DNA from: HGM04593 sp045634305
GTDB taxonomy: Bacteria > Bacteroidota > Bacteroidia > Bacteroidales > Bacteroidaceae
Length of the DNA stretch: 64,000 bases
NCBI GenBank assembly: GCA_045634305.1
Contig: JAZQZZ010000048.1
Location: forward strand, 109,550-173,549
Reading direction: 5' to 3'
Shown here: positions 54,314-60,870 of the stretch, one piece after another
How the letters are laid out: each line of letters begins with the position of its first letter
How positions within the stretch are numbered: the stretch's first letter is position 1
Translations under genes and position numbers: made by a program
The notes under the pieces: generated by a model
What the model was told of the DNA's origin: nothing
The model's database searches: none
Seen by the model: only the letters and a program-made list of their open reading frames with translations

Positions 54314-54927
54314 TCATTTACGCTGTTTAGATGTTCAGAATTAAATATATCCACAGGTGCTACGGCATATTGCTCTTTTATGATTCCCCGCTTCTTCATC
54401 GCCTTTTCTATTTTTGGCAGTTCGTCGGTACCAAGAATAAGGTAATCACCAACTTTCTTTGGCTTACATAGTTCTATTCCCAACTGCTTGATATAAATAT
54501 CGTATATGAGTTCCGAACAATAGAACTTCCCGTTATCAAACTTAAATGCCAAGTCGTAGGGCTTTCCCAAATAACTATTGTATTTGATTTTGATATTATC
54601 TTTATTAGAGCGTTTCAACCAATATCTGCCATCCTTGCCACGTGCAATAAACTTATCTAATGGTGTAAGCACCAACGTTTTCAATGTCTCAAGCACATAA
54701 GGTTTGCCGCCTTTCATTACAACTATGCCGCAATGTGTAATCATTGAGCGTGTGCCAATCTGTATCAATGGCGATTGCTCTGATTGTGAGGTCTGAAAAA
54801 TTACATCACCTTCTTTAACGTTCTTTACCGCTCCTGTTTGGGCTGTAAATGTCTCTGTTACCATAGAACTGAACGGTAACGCTAGCAACAGTAAAATAAT
54901 ACCTGATATTATAAGTGCCTTTTTCAT
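54310..54927 (-). CDS. YiiX-like permuted NlpC/P60 cysteine hydrolase
   Basis: A 205-residue exported protein with a signal peptide (about 1-22). It shows the circularly permuted papain-like order of the YiiX/YaeF group: His65 in MITHCGIVVM comes first and Cys137 in FYCSELIYD later. The KEGDVIFQTSQSEQSPLIQIGTRS segment before the His is also characteristic. Family members are thought to cut amide bonds in cell-wall peptides or lipids. It is coupled to the CHAP-like gene downstream and preceded by a 23-codon reading frame. Confidence 0.85.
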   Translation of the reverse strand: MKKALIISGIILLLLALPFSSMVTETFTAQTGAVKNVKEGDVIFQTSQSEQSPLIQIGTRSMITHCGIVVMKGGKPYVLETLKTLVLTPLDKFIARGKDGRYWLKRSNKDNIKIKYNSYLGKPYDLAFKFDNGKFYCSELIYDIYIKQLGIELCKPKKVGDYLILGTDELPKIEKAMKKRGIIKEQYAVAPVDIFNSEHLNSVNE

Positions 54928-54948
54928 TTCAAATCTTATTTTATAAAA

Positions 54949-55020
54949 TTAATGGTATTGTCTTGCCGCTATCATAACCAAGCTGGCAAAAACAATAATA
55001 AATCCTTTTAAAATCTTCAT
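54949..55020 (-). CDS. 23-residue hydrophobic peptide
   Basis: A 23-codon frame that starts MKILKGFIIVFA, has one hydrophobic run (residues 4-18) and ends ARQYH. Its ATG overlaps the TAA stop of the M23 gene by one base (TAATG), so it would be translated by coupling. The stop is 21 bp before the YiiX-like start. It resembles the N-terminal anchors of the neighbouring enzymes in size and charge, so it could be a remnant of a deleted gene, or a small membrane peptide in its own right. Confidence 0.45.
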   Translation of the reverse strand: MKILKGFIIVFASLVMIAARQYH

Positions 55021-55535
55021 TATTCTTGTAAATAATCAATGGGGTTCAAGTAAAACATCTTCTGCCAACCAAACGGAGCATTGTCAATTCTCCATGGATA
55101 GGGGATGAGCGTTCCAATTCCATAATGCAAGTGTGCAGGTGTTGTAATTGCATTTCCTGTATTTCCGACAGTGCCAATTTCGGTGTCTTGTGTAACAAAT
55201 GCAAATGGTCTGGTCTTGATTTCATCCAAGTGTGCATAGTAATGCAATCTCCATTTCGGACCAAGTGTTACAACAAATTTGCCACCTTTGCCACGTTCGG
55301 CAGTCATAAGCACTATGCCCCAAGTTGCGGAGTTTACCCTCGTCCCTTTCTTGGCAAACACGTCAACACCTTTGTGAACGATGGATGTTCCCCAACCCTC
55401 GTACCAAAAAGTCTCGTGGTTGTAGTCATTGCTATCAGCCCCCACAACAGGCATTTTCAAATTTTGTGGTATAAGAAATCCTAGCAAGATAATTGATAGG
55501 ATTCCTATAATGGTTATTTTAATCCATTTTTTCAT
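55020..55535 (-). CDS. Membrane-anchored M23 peptidase
   Basis: A 171-residue protein: N-terminal membrane segment (5-23) and a compact LytM domain with all zinc and catalytic residues: His54 and Asp58 (HKGVDVF), His102 in HYYAHLDE, and HLH at 135-137. It is much smaller than the chromosomal M23 proteins at 17,320 and 24,544. It is the first gene of the cell-wall enzyme operon, directly after a promoter block shared with the gene at 60,404. Predicted role: endopeptidase on peptidoglycan crosslinks. Confidence 0.88.
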   Translation of the reverse strand: MKKWIKITIIGILSIILLGFLIPQNLKMPVVGADSNDYNHETFWYEGWGTSIVHKGVDVFAKKGTRVNSATWGIVLMTAERGKGGKFVVTLGPKWRLHYYAHLDEIKTRPFAFVTQDTEIGTVGNTGNAITTPAHLHYGIGTLIPYPWRIDNAPFGWQKMFYLNPIDYLQE

Positions 55536-55538
55536 ATA

Positions 55539-55615
55539 GTTGAAATTTTAGAGTTTTGTTGAATTTGTTTTCACTCTATAATGTCGCAATGAAGAAAAGG
55601 TAACCGGCAAAATTG
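55539..55615 (-). promoter_or_regulatory. Shared promoter/leader block, copy A
   Basis: About 75 bp immediately before the M23 start are nearly identical to 60797-60870: one 1-bp gap and a handful of changes, mostly next to the start codon. On the minus strand both contain CCGGTTACC, then a 17-nt spacer and TTATAG. Inverted AGAGT(G)/(C)ACTCT arms lie downstream. No TAnnTTTG housekeeping box is present, so an alternative sigma factor is plausible. Confidence 0.65.
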
Positions 55616-55650
55616 AAGTGCCCCCCCAAAAAAAATGAGGTTCACTTCAA
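55613..55650. terminator. Hairpin with C7/A8 loop
   Basis: A perfect 8-bp stem TTGAAGTG / CACTTCAA encloses a 22-base loop with seven C and then eight A. It lacks a clear T-run, so a terminator role is uncertain. Confidence 0.3.
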
Positions 55651-55668
55651 TGAATAACTGAAAGTTTA

Positions 55669-55840
55669 ATTTTGGCAATAATATAGATGTTGACCCAACA
55701 CTTCAAACTCTTCATTCGTGTCATATCGACCGTATGAGAGATATCCCATGTCTTGTTTTGGAGATCCCTCGTCACTGCGTTCTGTCGGGATGACATTACA
55801 GAGGCTTTCTGGGTCAACTGCTATATTATTGCTTTAATTT
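55669..55840. repeat. 172-bp inverted-repeat unit (MITE-like) with REP-like core
   Basis: Terminal arms of about 30 bp (left: GGCAATAATATAGATGTTGA region; right: TCAACTGCTATATTATTGC region) are near-perfect inverted repeats. The inside contains GTCATATCGACCGTATGAG and, reversed, GTCATCCCGACAGAACGC with GTGACGAGGGATCTC, the same family as the repeats at 19,200 and 39,800. No coding capacity. Confidence 0.55.
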
Positions 55841-55859
55841 TAGTTAAGTATAGGGGATT

Positions 55860-56411
55860 TTATCTCACTAAGTGTGGAAAATCTTTAGCTACATGATTTA
55901 ATAAATTCTTATATCTTGCTGAGTTTTCGAAAAGTATATGATTCCCATTAAAATCATTGAATGCTTCTAAAACATAATTACTATATTTTTTCACCAATGC
56001 AAGAAGTAAAACAGGATATTCTTTTCTTGCAGTTTCTTTGTTCCATCCTATTGCTATGAGCAATTCACAAAATGTGTCCATATATGCCATTAAATCATTT
56101 ATGAAGATTCTTCCACATCTTCTGACATGATTTTCAACAACGTATATTAAGGCTTGTTGGAAACTACTTTGTATGTCATATTTTGATATAGAAGCATTCA
56201 CTTGATTGACTATCGCTTCACAATCATTTCTAAATTCTGCAACACTCTCATAATGAACCACATCCTCTATCATAGGATGATGAAAGTTTTTATCAAGTAT
56301 CTTATCTGGTCTAAACTGCCCAAATACGACCATGTTACCCTTTAAGGGTAGCCTGACAGTTCCATGGTATGATGGACTGCCATTTACTACAAAAGAATAG
56401 GTAAATTCCAT
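55860..56411 (-). CDS. Hypothetical cytosolic protein (last gene of the unknown operon)
   Basis: A 183-residue protein with no signal peptide. A short beta-rich start (FTYSFVVNGSPSYHGTVRLPLKGNMVVFG) is followed by a mostly helical part (HYESVAEFRNDCEAIVNQVNASISKYD, then LIYVVENHVRRCGRIFINDLMAYMDTF). I recognise no family. It is 12 bp from the preceding gene, so it closes the seven-gene operon that begins at 59126. Confidence 0.6.
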   Translation of the reverse strand: MEFTYSFVVNGSPSYHGTVRLPLKGNMVVFGQFRPDKILDKNFHHPMIEDVVHYESVAEFRNDCEAIVNQVNASISKYDIQSSFQQALIYVVENHVRRCGRIFINDLMAYMDTFCELLIAIGWNKETARKEYPVLLLALVKKYSNYVLEAFNDFNGNHILFENSARYKNLLNHVAKDFPHLVR

Positions 56412-56423
56412 AATCTGCTATTT

Positions 56424-56966
56424 TTATTTGTTTCTGTTTTTACTTCCTTCAATTCGTTTCTTGAATCTGTCATTATAGAAGTACCTGTATAGATGCTTTA
56501 TCAATGTTCTTCTTAAATCAACATTGTTAACATTAAGGACATCAAAACACAAAGGAATATAATGTGTATAGAAACGCCAAGTGATATCCTCTTCTTCTGT
56601 TGATTTGGAGAATTTTAGGAATAATCTATTTCCAAAAGCTGTAGAAGACGGTAAACCAACGGCTAATATTGGTAAATTGTAATCTCTTGATAACAATGTA
56701 TTATTTATTATGTCGCCATATGAGTTTTCAATCTCTTTTAATGCATCACTCTCTGTAAAGATTGTTCCCGGCTCATATTCTTCTGTATAGAAATATCCTC
56801 CCGTGTGTTCTTTCCACCAAAGATTGACATCCTCTTTGGTATCAAAGATTATATATCCTGTCCCCCAAGTATTTTTGAAACAATGCTTGGCATATCTATG
56901 ATGCTCCTTAAGAAATTTAGTCTTAGCACTCAAAGCATCAAGAGCATTTGGGTAGAAATATTTCAT
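56424..56966 (-). CDS. Hypothetical cytosolic protein
   Basis: A 180-residue protein with no signal peptide, rich in Tyr, Phe and Lys. Visible segments are GYIIFDTKEDVNLWWKEHTGGYFYTEEY and a Leu/Tyr-rich helix-like end (RTLIKHLYRYFYNDRFKKR). I recognise no family. It lies 3 bp after the gene at 56970, indicating tight coupling. Confidence 0.6.
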   Translation of the reverse strand: MKYFYPNALDALSAKTKFLKEHHRYAKHCFKNTWGTGYIIFDTKEDVNLWWKEHTGGYFYTEEYEPGTIFTESDALKEIENSYGDIINNTLLSRDYNLPILAVGLPSSTAFGNRLFLKFSKSTEEEDITWRFYTHYIPLCFDVLNVNNVDLRRTLIKHLYRYFYNDRFKKRIEGSKNRNK

Positions 56967-56969
56967 TGA

Positions 56970-57428
56970 TTAAATATTAGGGTCAAAAACAGGGCGTATT
57001 GATTGTTTGTACTCTATCTTGTTAGAACCACCGTAAACACCTCGTTGGTCAAAACGAAATTGATTTGCACATCCAGGCATTTCATTATCCAATGTACTTG
57101 ACCAATATTGCCCTCTTGTTGATGATATGGTATTTAAATCAATATTTGATGCAGGAAGAAATATGCTGTTCCCATTCCAACTCTGTACTTGGATTCCAAA
57201 CGAATATGGAGAGAAACTCGGTCTAAATCTATTGCTCAATAGTTCTTCGATTTCTTGATATGTTGGCAATCTCCATCCTTTACCTAACATTTGTCCTGCT
57301 AAGTCTAAGCCGTTTACTTTTTTTGTTGCATCTGTCCAAGTGTATATTCCACCAGACCTTTCGGGTGAGTTCGCTCCTAAATTTCTATCACCCCACATCA
57401 CTGATAATCCTAAATCTATTGCTTTCAT
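56970..57428 (-). CDS. Stand-alone FISUMP/DUF1566-like domain protein
   Basis: A 152-residue protein made of one domain and without a signal peptide. It opens with IDLGLSVMWGDRNLGANSPERSGGIYTW, then has GWRLPTYQEIEELL and YWSSTLDN, and ends SIRPVF. These are the landmarks of the Fibrobacter succinogenes major paralogous (C-type-lectin-like) domain, normally found in exported Bacteroidota proteins. A cytosolic single-domain version inside an operon of unknown genes is unusual. It may serve as a binding scaffold. Confidence 0.75.
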   Translation of the reverse strand: MKAIDLGLSVMWGDRNLGANSPERSGGIYTWTDATKKVNGLDLAGQMLGKGWRLPTYQEIEELLSNRFRPSFSPYSFGIQVQSWNGNSIFLPASNIDLNTISSTRGQYWSSTLDNEMPGCANQFRFDQRGVYGGSNKIEYKQSIRPVFDPNI

Positions 57429-57439
57429 AATGATATTAT

Positions 57440-57778
57440 TTAAAAGTAAAATGCGTATTTAAATTTGTGTGGCTTCATGGTTTTGTATTCTTCATCATAA
57501 AGCAATCCAAAAGCCTTAATGCGACATAGAAAGTTATGTGAAACATTGCTCAGTAAAATCCCTTTAACCTCATTGTTGACACCTTTGTAGATGCACATGT
57601 CGCCATGTCCCAATAAAGTTGCATAACTATCAGCAATATTAACAAAAACACTACCATATAAGTCTGCACCAGGAAATAGAATGTCATCATTACAGCAACC
57701 TCTCATTGCCATAGTTGGTACACCACAAACCTTTAAAGTGCCCAAAACATTTTTTACATAAGAATCGGAATTTGCCAT
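57440..57778 (-). CDS. Hypothetical protein, paralogue of the gene at 57,857
   Basis: A 112-residue cytosolic protein. It aligns loosely with its 113-residue neighbour: SYVKNVLGTLKVCGVPTM with SYLEKIKTHLESHGVYIM, and a CIYKG...VKGILLSNV stretch with IIYKS...VAGVCLENI. So the two look like distant tandem duplicates. No family recognised. It lies 11 bp before the FISUMP-like gene. Confidence 0.55.
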   Translation of the reverse strand: MANSDSYVKNVLGTLKVCGVPTMAMRGCCNDDILFPGADLYGSVFVNIADSYATLLGHGDMCIYKGVNNEVKGILLSNVSHNFLCRIKAFGLLYDEEYKTMKPHKFKYAFYF

Positions 57779-57856
57779 ATTTTCTATTTAAACGTACATT
57801 ATTTAGCCTATTTTAATAACAACACATTAAAAATTCACTTGTGCTAATTGTTGTGA

Positions 57857-58198
57857 TTACATAAGCATGTTGAGATAACACATATTGCCCTTTTTCTCTA
57901 TAGAAAGAATAAGTATTCCATAGAACATTCTGCTTTCTTGTAGTCTCGCGTACTTTGCTTCATCAATATTCTCAAGGCAAACTCCTGCTACCCATCCAAT
58001 ATGTGATTTATATATAATAATCCTTTCATAACCTACCCTAGGAACTTGGCTTTGCGGTATGGCGGCTTGGACACTTTCCTCAAAGTTGCAAGCGAATGGA
58101 GGGGATCCCAAATTATAGTCTCCTTCGAGGAACATTATATAAACTCCATGGGATTCTAAATGTGTTTTTATTTTTTCAAGATATGAATCGAAATGCAT
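57857..58198 (-). CDS. Hypothetical protein, paralogue of the gene at 57,440
   Basis: A 113-residue cytosolic protein with a helix-like start (DSYLEKIKTHLESHGVYIMFLEGD) and a beta-rich end (ERIIIYKSHIGWVAGVCLENID). It shares its length and order of blocks with the next gene. No family recognised. It lies 78 bp before that gene and 17 bp after the gene at 58,216. Confidence 0.55.
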   Translation of the reverse strand: MHFDSYLEKIKTHLESHGVYIMFLEGDYNLGSPPFACNFEESVQAAIPQSQVPRVGYERIIIYKSHIGWVAGVCLENIDEAKYARLQESRMFYGILILSIEKKGNMCYLNMLM

Positions 58199-58215
58199 AA
58201 TTTAAACTATTTTTA

Positions 58216-58572
58216 TTAACTATAATATTTTACAAAAGCGGCTTTAAAAATCGTATCGAAATCACTTACCAACTTAGCTTCTACGGCAACCTTAGAGTAA
58301 ACTCCAATAAACCAAGCAACGCCATTTACATCATTTTCACTCCACTGAGCACTCCTTACATTATTGCGAGCACAAGACGCAACCAAGTCCCTTAATTCAT
58401 TAAAAGAGTAATGAGTGCAATGGACTGCCCATTGTTTGGCTTCTTCTCTTATGCCCTGCATTGTTGCGGAATTATTACTTAACTTTTGCAAACTATTTTT
58501 TGCTGAAATGCAGTAAATTAAAGCATCATTGTTATTCATAAGATTCAAAATTATAATACTAGACAGAATCAA
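58216..58572 (-). CDS. Hypothetical cytosolic protein
   Basis: A 118-residue frame; a start at Met12 (58539, MNNNDALIYCISAKN) is equally possible and would remove a hydrophobic run. The rest looks helical with a WAVHCTHYSFNELRDLVASCARNN segment and a GVAWFIGVYSKVAVEAKLV segment. No family recognised. Its first codons overlap the stop of the gene at 58569 by 4 bp. Confidence 0.55.
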   Translation of the reverse strand: MILSSIIILNLMNNNDALIYCISAKNSLQKLSNNSATMQGIREEAKQWAVHCTHYSFNELRDLVASCARNNVRSAQWSENDVNGVAWFIGVYSKVAVEAKLVSDFDTIFKAAFVKYYS

Positions 58573-59126
58573 TTATAGCCGTAGAACTGTATTAAATAAT
58601 CCTTTACGCTAGCTGCTATGCTTTGTTGAATTCTGCTTCCTCTCTGAACAATTTCACTATCAGAATATTGCATGTAATTCTTGCGTATCCGCAGAGCATC
58701 TTCTTTAACTCGAGTCCACCACAAGGCAGGAACTGAAAAGTTCTGTTCCTTTGCTTTAATTACATCTGCCAAAATTGCAAAGTCTATGACTTGGCTTGGT
58801 GGTATTGAAAACAATGAAACTTTTTCTTCTATCAAGCGCATGCCACCATTCATTATTAATTGTAAGCGTTCTCCTATTGCACATTGATTTGATTCAGCCC
58901 CCTTTGTTAGGCAATAATAAGCCAAACGTGGCGCATGCCCAAGACCCAACTTTTCATAACTCATTATTGCGAAAATGGCTCCAGCCATGTAATAATCATT
59001 AATTTTATCAAGTTGTGATAAGTGAGAACAAGTATATTGGTATAGCTCGCGAAGCCTATTATGACTACTAGGTATGCCATAAGAACTTAATGAACTCAAA
59101 GTTGTGGAAATTAATTGGTTTATCAT
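58569..59126 (-). CDS. Hypothetical cytosolic protein (first gene of the unknown operon)
   Basis: A 185-residue, mostly helical protein without a signal peptide. Segments include NRLRELYQYTCSHLSQLDKINDYYMAGAIFAIM and AYYCLTKGAESNQCAIGERLQLIMNGG; the repeat-like helices could be a TPR- or Sel1-like fold, but this is weak. The C-terminal part has several Trp and Arg residues. It heads the operon of seven genes. The untranslated region before it contains the rod-shaped RNA candidate. Confidence 0.6.
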   Translation of the reverse strand: MINQLISTTLSSLSSYGIPSSHNRLRELYQYTCSHLSQLDKINDYYMAGAIFAIMSYEKLGLGHAPRLAYYCLTKGAESNQCAIGERLQLIMNGGMRLIEEKVSLFSIPPSQVIDFAILADVIKAKEQNFSVPALWWTRVKEDALRIRKNYMQYSDSEIVQRGSRIQQSIAASVKDYLIQFYGYN

Positions 59127-59179
59127 ATTATTTAAATTATGCTCCCCAATTCCCAGATGAAAGCGGATAATAAAATAAG

Positions 59180-59370
59180 GCGTGGGAACTTTAACTTATT
59201 ATTCTATTGAGGCCCTGGACTGCCCGACACTGATAATAAGCAAAACCCACGCCAAATGATATGATATTCCCATGAGAGTATATAGATACCATTGACGTGG
59301 ACGTTTCTTGCTCATTACCCCAGTGTCGAAATTGTCCAGATTTCAATAGAGGATAATTTTGCTAAACGCC
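59180..59370 (-). ncRNA. Rod-shaped structured RNA candidate (6S-like)
   Basis: A 191-nt stretch folds on itself as one long interrupted helix. Paired blocks: GGCGT 59180 with ACGCC ending 59370; TCTATTGA near 59205 with TCAATAGA near 59343; CTGGAC 59216-59221 with GTCCAG 59334-59339; CGACACTG 59226-59233 with CAGTGTCG 59321-59328; AATAAGCAA near 59236 with TTGCTCATT near 59309; CCACGCC near 59248 with GACGTGG near 59294. Length and rod shape resemble 6S RNA. The minus strand is favoured by a -7 box at 59404-59411 and a U-rich end after the closing helix. Alternatives: a leader of the operon at 59126, or a palindromic mobile remnant. Confidence 0.5.
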
Positions 59371-59403
59371 CTAAAACAAATATGTCTGTTCCTATGAACA
59401 ATG

Positions 59404-59411
59404 CAAATGTA
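59404..59411 (-). promoter_or_regulatory. -7 element (TACATTTG) upstream of the rod RNA
   Basis: Exact TAnnTTTG on the minus strand, about 35 bp before the RNA's closing helix. It could also drive the seven-gene operon. Bases 59,412-59,609 between this box and the next gene hold nothing else I can support. Confidence 0.45.
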
Positions 59412-59609
59412 TAGACAAACGAGCAAAATAATATCAAGTTTGCTTGAATATTTTACATCGAGTGCAGTTTACATTCGCACTTGTGCAAATGTAGTTAAAA
59501 GGTTTTAACGGAGCAAGAAACACTTTGCAAATTATAGTCTCTTGAAATTATGGCGAAATGGCCGGTTTCTATAATAAAATATTTCTTAAAAATTCAAACA
59601 ACTTCTTAG

Positions 59610-60308
59610 TTACCATTTGTAACCGGTTACATAGACGGTGTCGCAATCGGGTTTAAACGTTACCGTGCAGCCTACATTGCTTTCGTTCTCGCATTGGTAA
59701 GATATTGCTTTCGGATTCCCCTCTCTGAAAAACCATTTGTTTATTATCTTGTCTTCAGAAAGCGGGTTTGGAGCTTCTTTTCCTGCCAATTCTGTAATCT
59801 CTTTCCATACAGATTTGGGCAAGCCCTCAGGGAAAAGAATTTTCAGTTCCACCTCATATTCCGTTTCTGTTGGAGGAACAGAGATGGAGATGCATTCCGA
59901 GTCAACAATCCTGTATTGTGGTAATTGAATTCCTACAACCTTGTCTAAATGGTTCTCCTCGTTGAATTCATTATATATCATCTCCCTGAATCCTTCTTTC
60001 CTATTGTTGAACTCTTCTTCGGTGATTGGCTCGCAAAAAGCCATGAATACAAGGGAAATTATCAAGAACATGAGATTGATTACAAAACCTGCGATAATCC
60101 ATAATACTTTGAAGAATATTTTCTTTATTCTGTTGGCGACAATACCTGTTGTTGCACCAATGAGGAACTGTATAGCAAATAGTATGCATCCGATTACAAT
60201 CTTCTCACCGGTTTTAATTGATAGGCCATATAGCAGGCCAAAAAGAGGAATAAACAGGACTGTAGAAGATATAATCCACCAAAGATTCTTTTTAAGAAAA
60301 TTTTTCAT
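59610..60308 (-). CDS. Hypothetical membrane protein
   Basis: A 232-residue protein starting MKNFLKKNLWWIISS. It has three or four hydrophobic segments in the first 100 residues (about 10-30, 36-60 and 70-96), then a soluble C-terminal domain of about 130 residues with strands (TEYEVELKILFPEGLP; GCTVTFKPDCDTVYVTGYKW) and two to three Cys. I prefer the ATG at 60308 over one 48 bp upstream because it gives the usual positively charged start. It follows the secreted protein gene at 60404 by 95 bp. Function unknown. Confidence 0.6.
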   Translation of the reverse strand: MKNFLKKNLWWIISSTVLFIPLFGLLYGLSIKTGEKIVIGCILFAIQFLIGATTGIVANRIKKIFFKVLWIIAGFVINLMFLIISLVFMAFCEPITEEEFNNRKEGFREMIYNEFNEENHLDKVVGIQLPQYRIVDSECISISVPPTETEYEVELKILFPEGLPKSVWKEITELAGKEAPNPLSEDKIINKWFFREGNPKAISYQCENESNVGCTVTFKPDCDTVYVTGYKW

Positions 60309-60403
60309 AGCAGCATGTTGGTTTGAGATACTATGGTTGCCCTTGTGGTCAACCACGGTATTTGAATGAATGTGAATACGCTAAATAGATTGATGCTTTT
60401 ACG

Positions 60404-60793
60404 TTACAACCCGAAGATCTTATCAAACTCAGCTTTTGTGTAGTTCTCGACTACAAGGGTATGCCCTCCATAGCTGAATTTTAGGTCGATGCCGGTGGCT
60501 GTCTTTACAGGAGTGATTGTCACACCTTCAAAGACAAAACGCTTGCCTATTGATTTCTCAATTCGTGGAGCTATTGACTTGTAGCTGCTCACGCAGAGTT
60601 GCTTTACCTTCTGTGGCATGAGATTGTAAATGGCAACCAATGTTTTGGTGTCAAAGTCAAAATCCTCTTCTACTCCCGAAATTCTTGCAGTGACAGAGGA
60701 CTTTTCTGTAGATCTTGTTAGATTGGTAGCAGGTGCAGCTACGCTGAACATTGAAACGAGCGAAAGAATCGCAATAAAAAAGATTTTCTTCAT
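60404..60793 (-). CDS. Secreted hypothetical protein under shared promoter B
   Basis: A 129-residue exported protein with a clear signal peptide (about 1-19, ending VAAP). The mature part is basic and Thr/Val-rich (KSSVTARISGVEEDFDFDTKTLVAIYNLMPQKVKQLC). It ends in a small beta-rich unit (RFVFEGVTITPVKTATGIDLKFSYGGHTLVVENYT). No family recognised. The leader (60797-60870) is nearly identical to that of the cell-wall enzyme operon, so the two should be expressed together. Confidence 0.6.
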   Translation of the reverse strand: MKKIFFIAILSLVSMFSVAAPATNLTRSTEKSSVTARISGVEEDFDFDTKTLVAIYNLMPQKVKQLCVSSYKSIAPRIEKSIGKRFVFEGVTITPVKTATGIDLKFSYGGHTLVVENYTKAEFDKIFGL

Positions 60794-60796
60794 AAT

Positions 60797-60870
60797 GTTG
60801 AAATTTTAGAGTGTTATTAAAATGTTTTCACTCTATAATGTCACAATGAAGAAAAGGTAACCGGTAAAAT
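60797..60870 (-). promoter_or_regulatory. Shared promoter/leader block, copy B
   Basis: It fills the whole 77-bp gap between the HExxH protein gene and the secreted protein gene, and it matches copy A at 55539-55615 almost base for base, including GAAAAGGTAACCGG and TTTTCACTCTATAATGTC. The conserved part extends into both ends of the gap. Candidate target of the sigma factor at 61602. Confidence 0.65.
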
